In this document: in pieces, positions 44,481 through 44,483 of the stretch
Numbering within the stretch: the first letter of the stretch is position 1
Layout of the letters: each line of letters begins with the position of its first letter
Made by a program: the position numbers and the translations under genes
The notes under the pieces: generated by a model
Database searches by the model: none
The model's input: the letters and a program-made list of their open reading frames with translations, nothing else
Told to the model about the DNA's origin: nothing
Assembly (NCBI GenBank): GCA_900314645.1
Contig: OMWB01000021.1
Span: forward strand, 46,375 to 90,857
Length of the DNA stretch: 44,483 nt
DNA from: an uncultured Actinomycetes bacterium
Lineage (GTDB): Bacteria; Actinomycetota; Coriobacteriia; Coriobacteriales; Atopobiaceae
Direction: 5' to 3'

Positions 44481-44483
44481 GCT

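Overview
The window looks like chromosomal DNA of a high-GC, Gram-positive gut or oral actinobacterium. I infer the class Coriobacteriia (Olsenella/Atopobium/Collinsella-like) from roughly 60% GC, strong purine-rich ribosome binding sites, cofactor-dependent GpmA, two small FeoA genes beside FeoB, and a dense set of sugar-kinase and TIM-barrel genes. The genus is not proven by the sequence.

Layout: (1) 1-1673, a perfect 19-bp tandem repeat at the left edge, then a GH1 6-phospho-beta-glucosidase. (2) 2045-4175, a three-gene surface module: a small secreted protein with an atypical sorting signal, its probable sortase, and a membrane protein; a terminator-like hairpin lies inside the start of the sortase frame. 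A small GGQ release-factor-like gene follows. (3) 4584-8774, a Wzx-like flippase, a Gx-transporter/EcfT fusion, a NusG-domain-II protein and a divergent ApbE lipoprotein, together a likely extracytoplasmic flavinylation locus. (4) 8782-16619 (minus strand), pentose-type catabolism: BtpA/SgcQ, an FGGY kinase, an RPE-like 3-epimerase and an AraD/FucA-like enzyme, then an esterase, a second FGGY kinase and two tandem GntR/UTRA regulators.

(5) 16778-34606 is the most unusual part. It resembles an expanded, rearranged fructosamine (Amadori product) utilisation island. It has an FrlA-like APC permease, an FrlB-like SIS deglycase plus two further SIS proteins, two FrlC-like TIM barrels, two FrlD-like kinases, a NagB-like deaminase, a ROK kinase, two near-twin ribokinase-like proteins, a DapA-like lyase, an SDR, a YjbQ protein and an amidohydrolase. 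These genes sit in at least five transcription units. Related promoter-proximal elements built on TTGGTATAAA / GGTATGAAA precede most of them, including three copies at exactly 30-bp spacing before the permease, so one GntR/UTRA-type regulon is likely. The picture I infer is import of several glycated amines by the permease, phosphorylation by FrlD-like kinases, epimerisation by FrlC-like proteins and deglycation by SIS proteins to hexose phosphates and free amines. A methyltransferase and an ATC-hydrolase-like gene, divergent around an 8-bp inverted repeat, interrupt the island.

(6) 34824-38161 is a ferrous iron uptake operon (feoA2, feoA, feoB, a FeoB-associated Cys-rich protein and an HMA-domain protein) read leftward from a palindromic operator. 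(7) 38307-43541 is a secreted coiled-coil protein followed by an ABC ATPase and an FtsX-type permease. (8) The window ends with gpmA.
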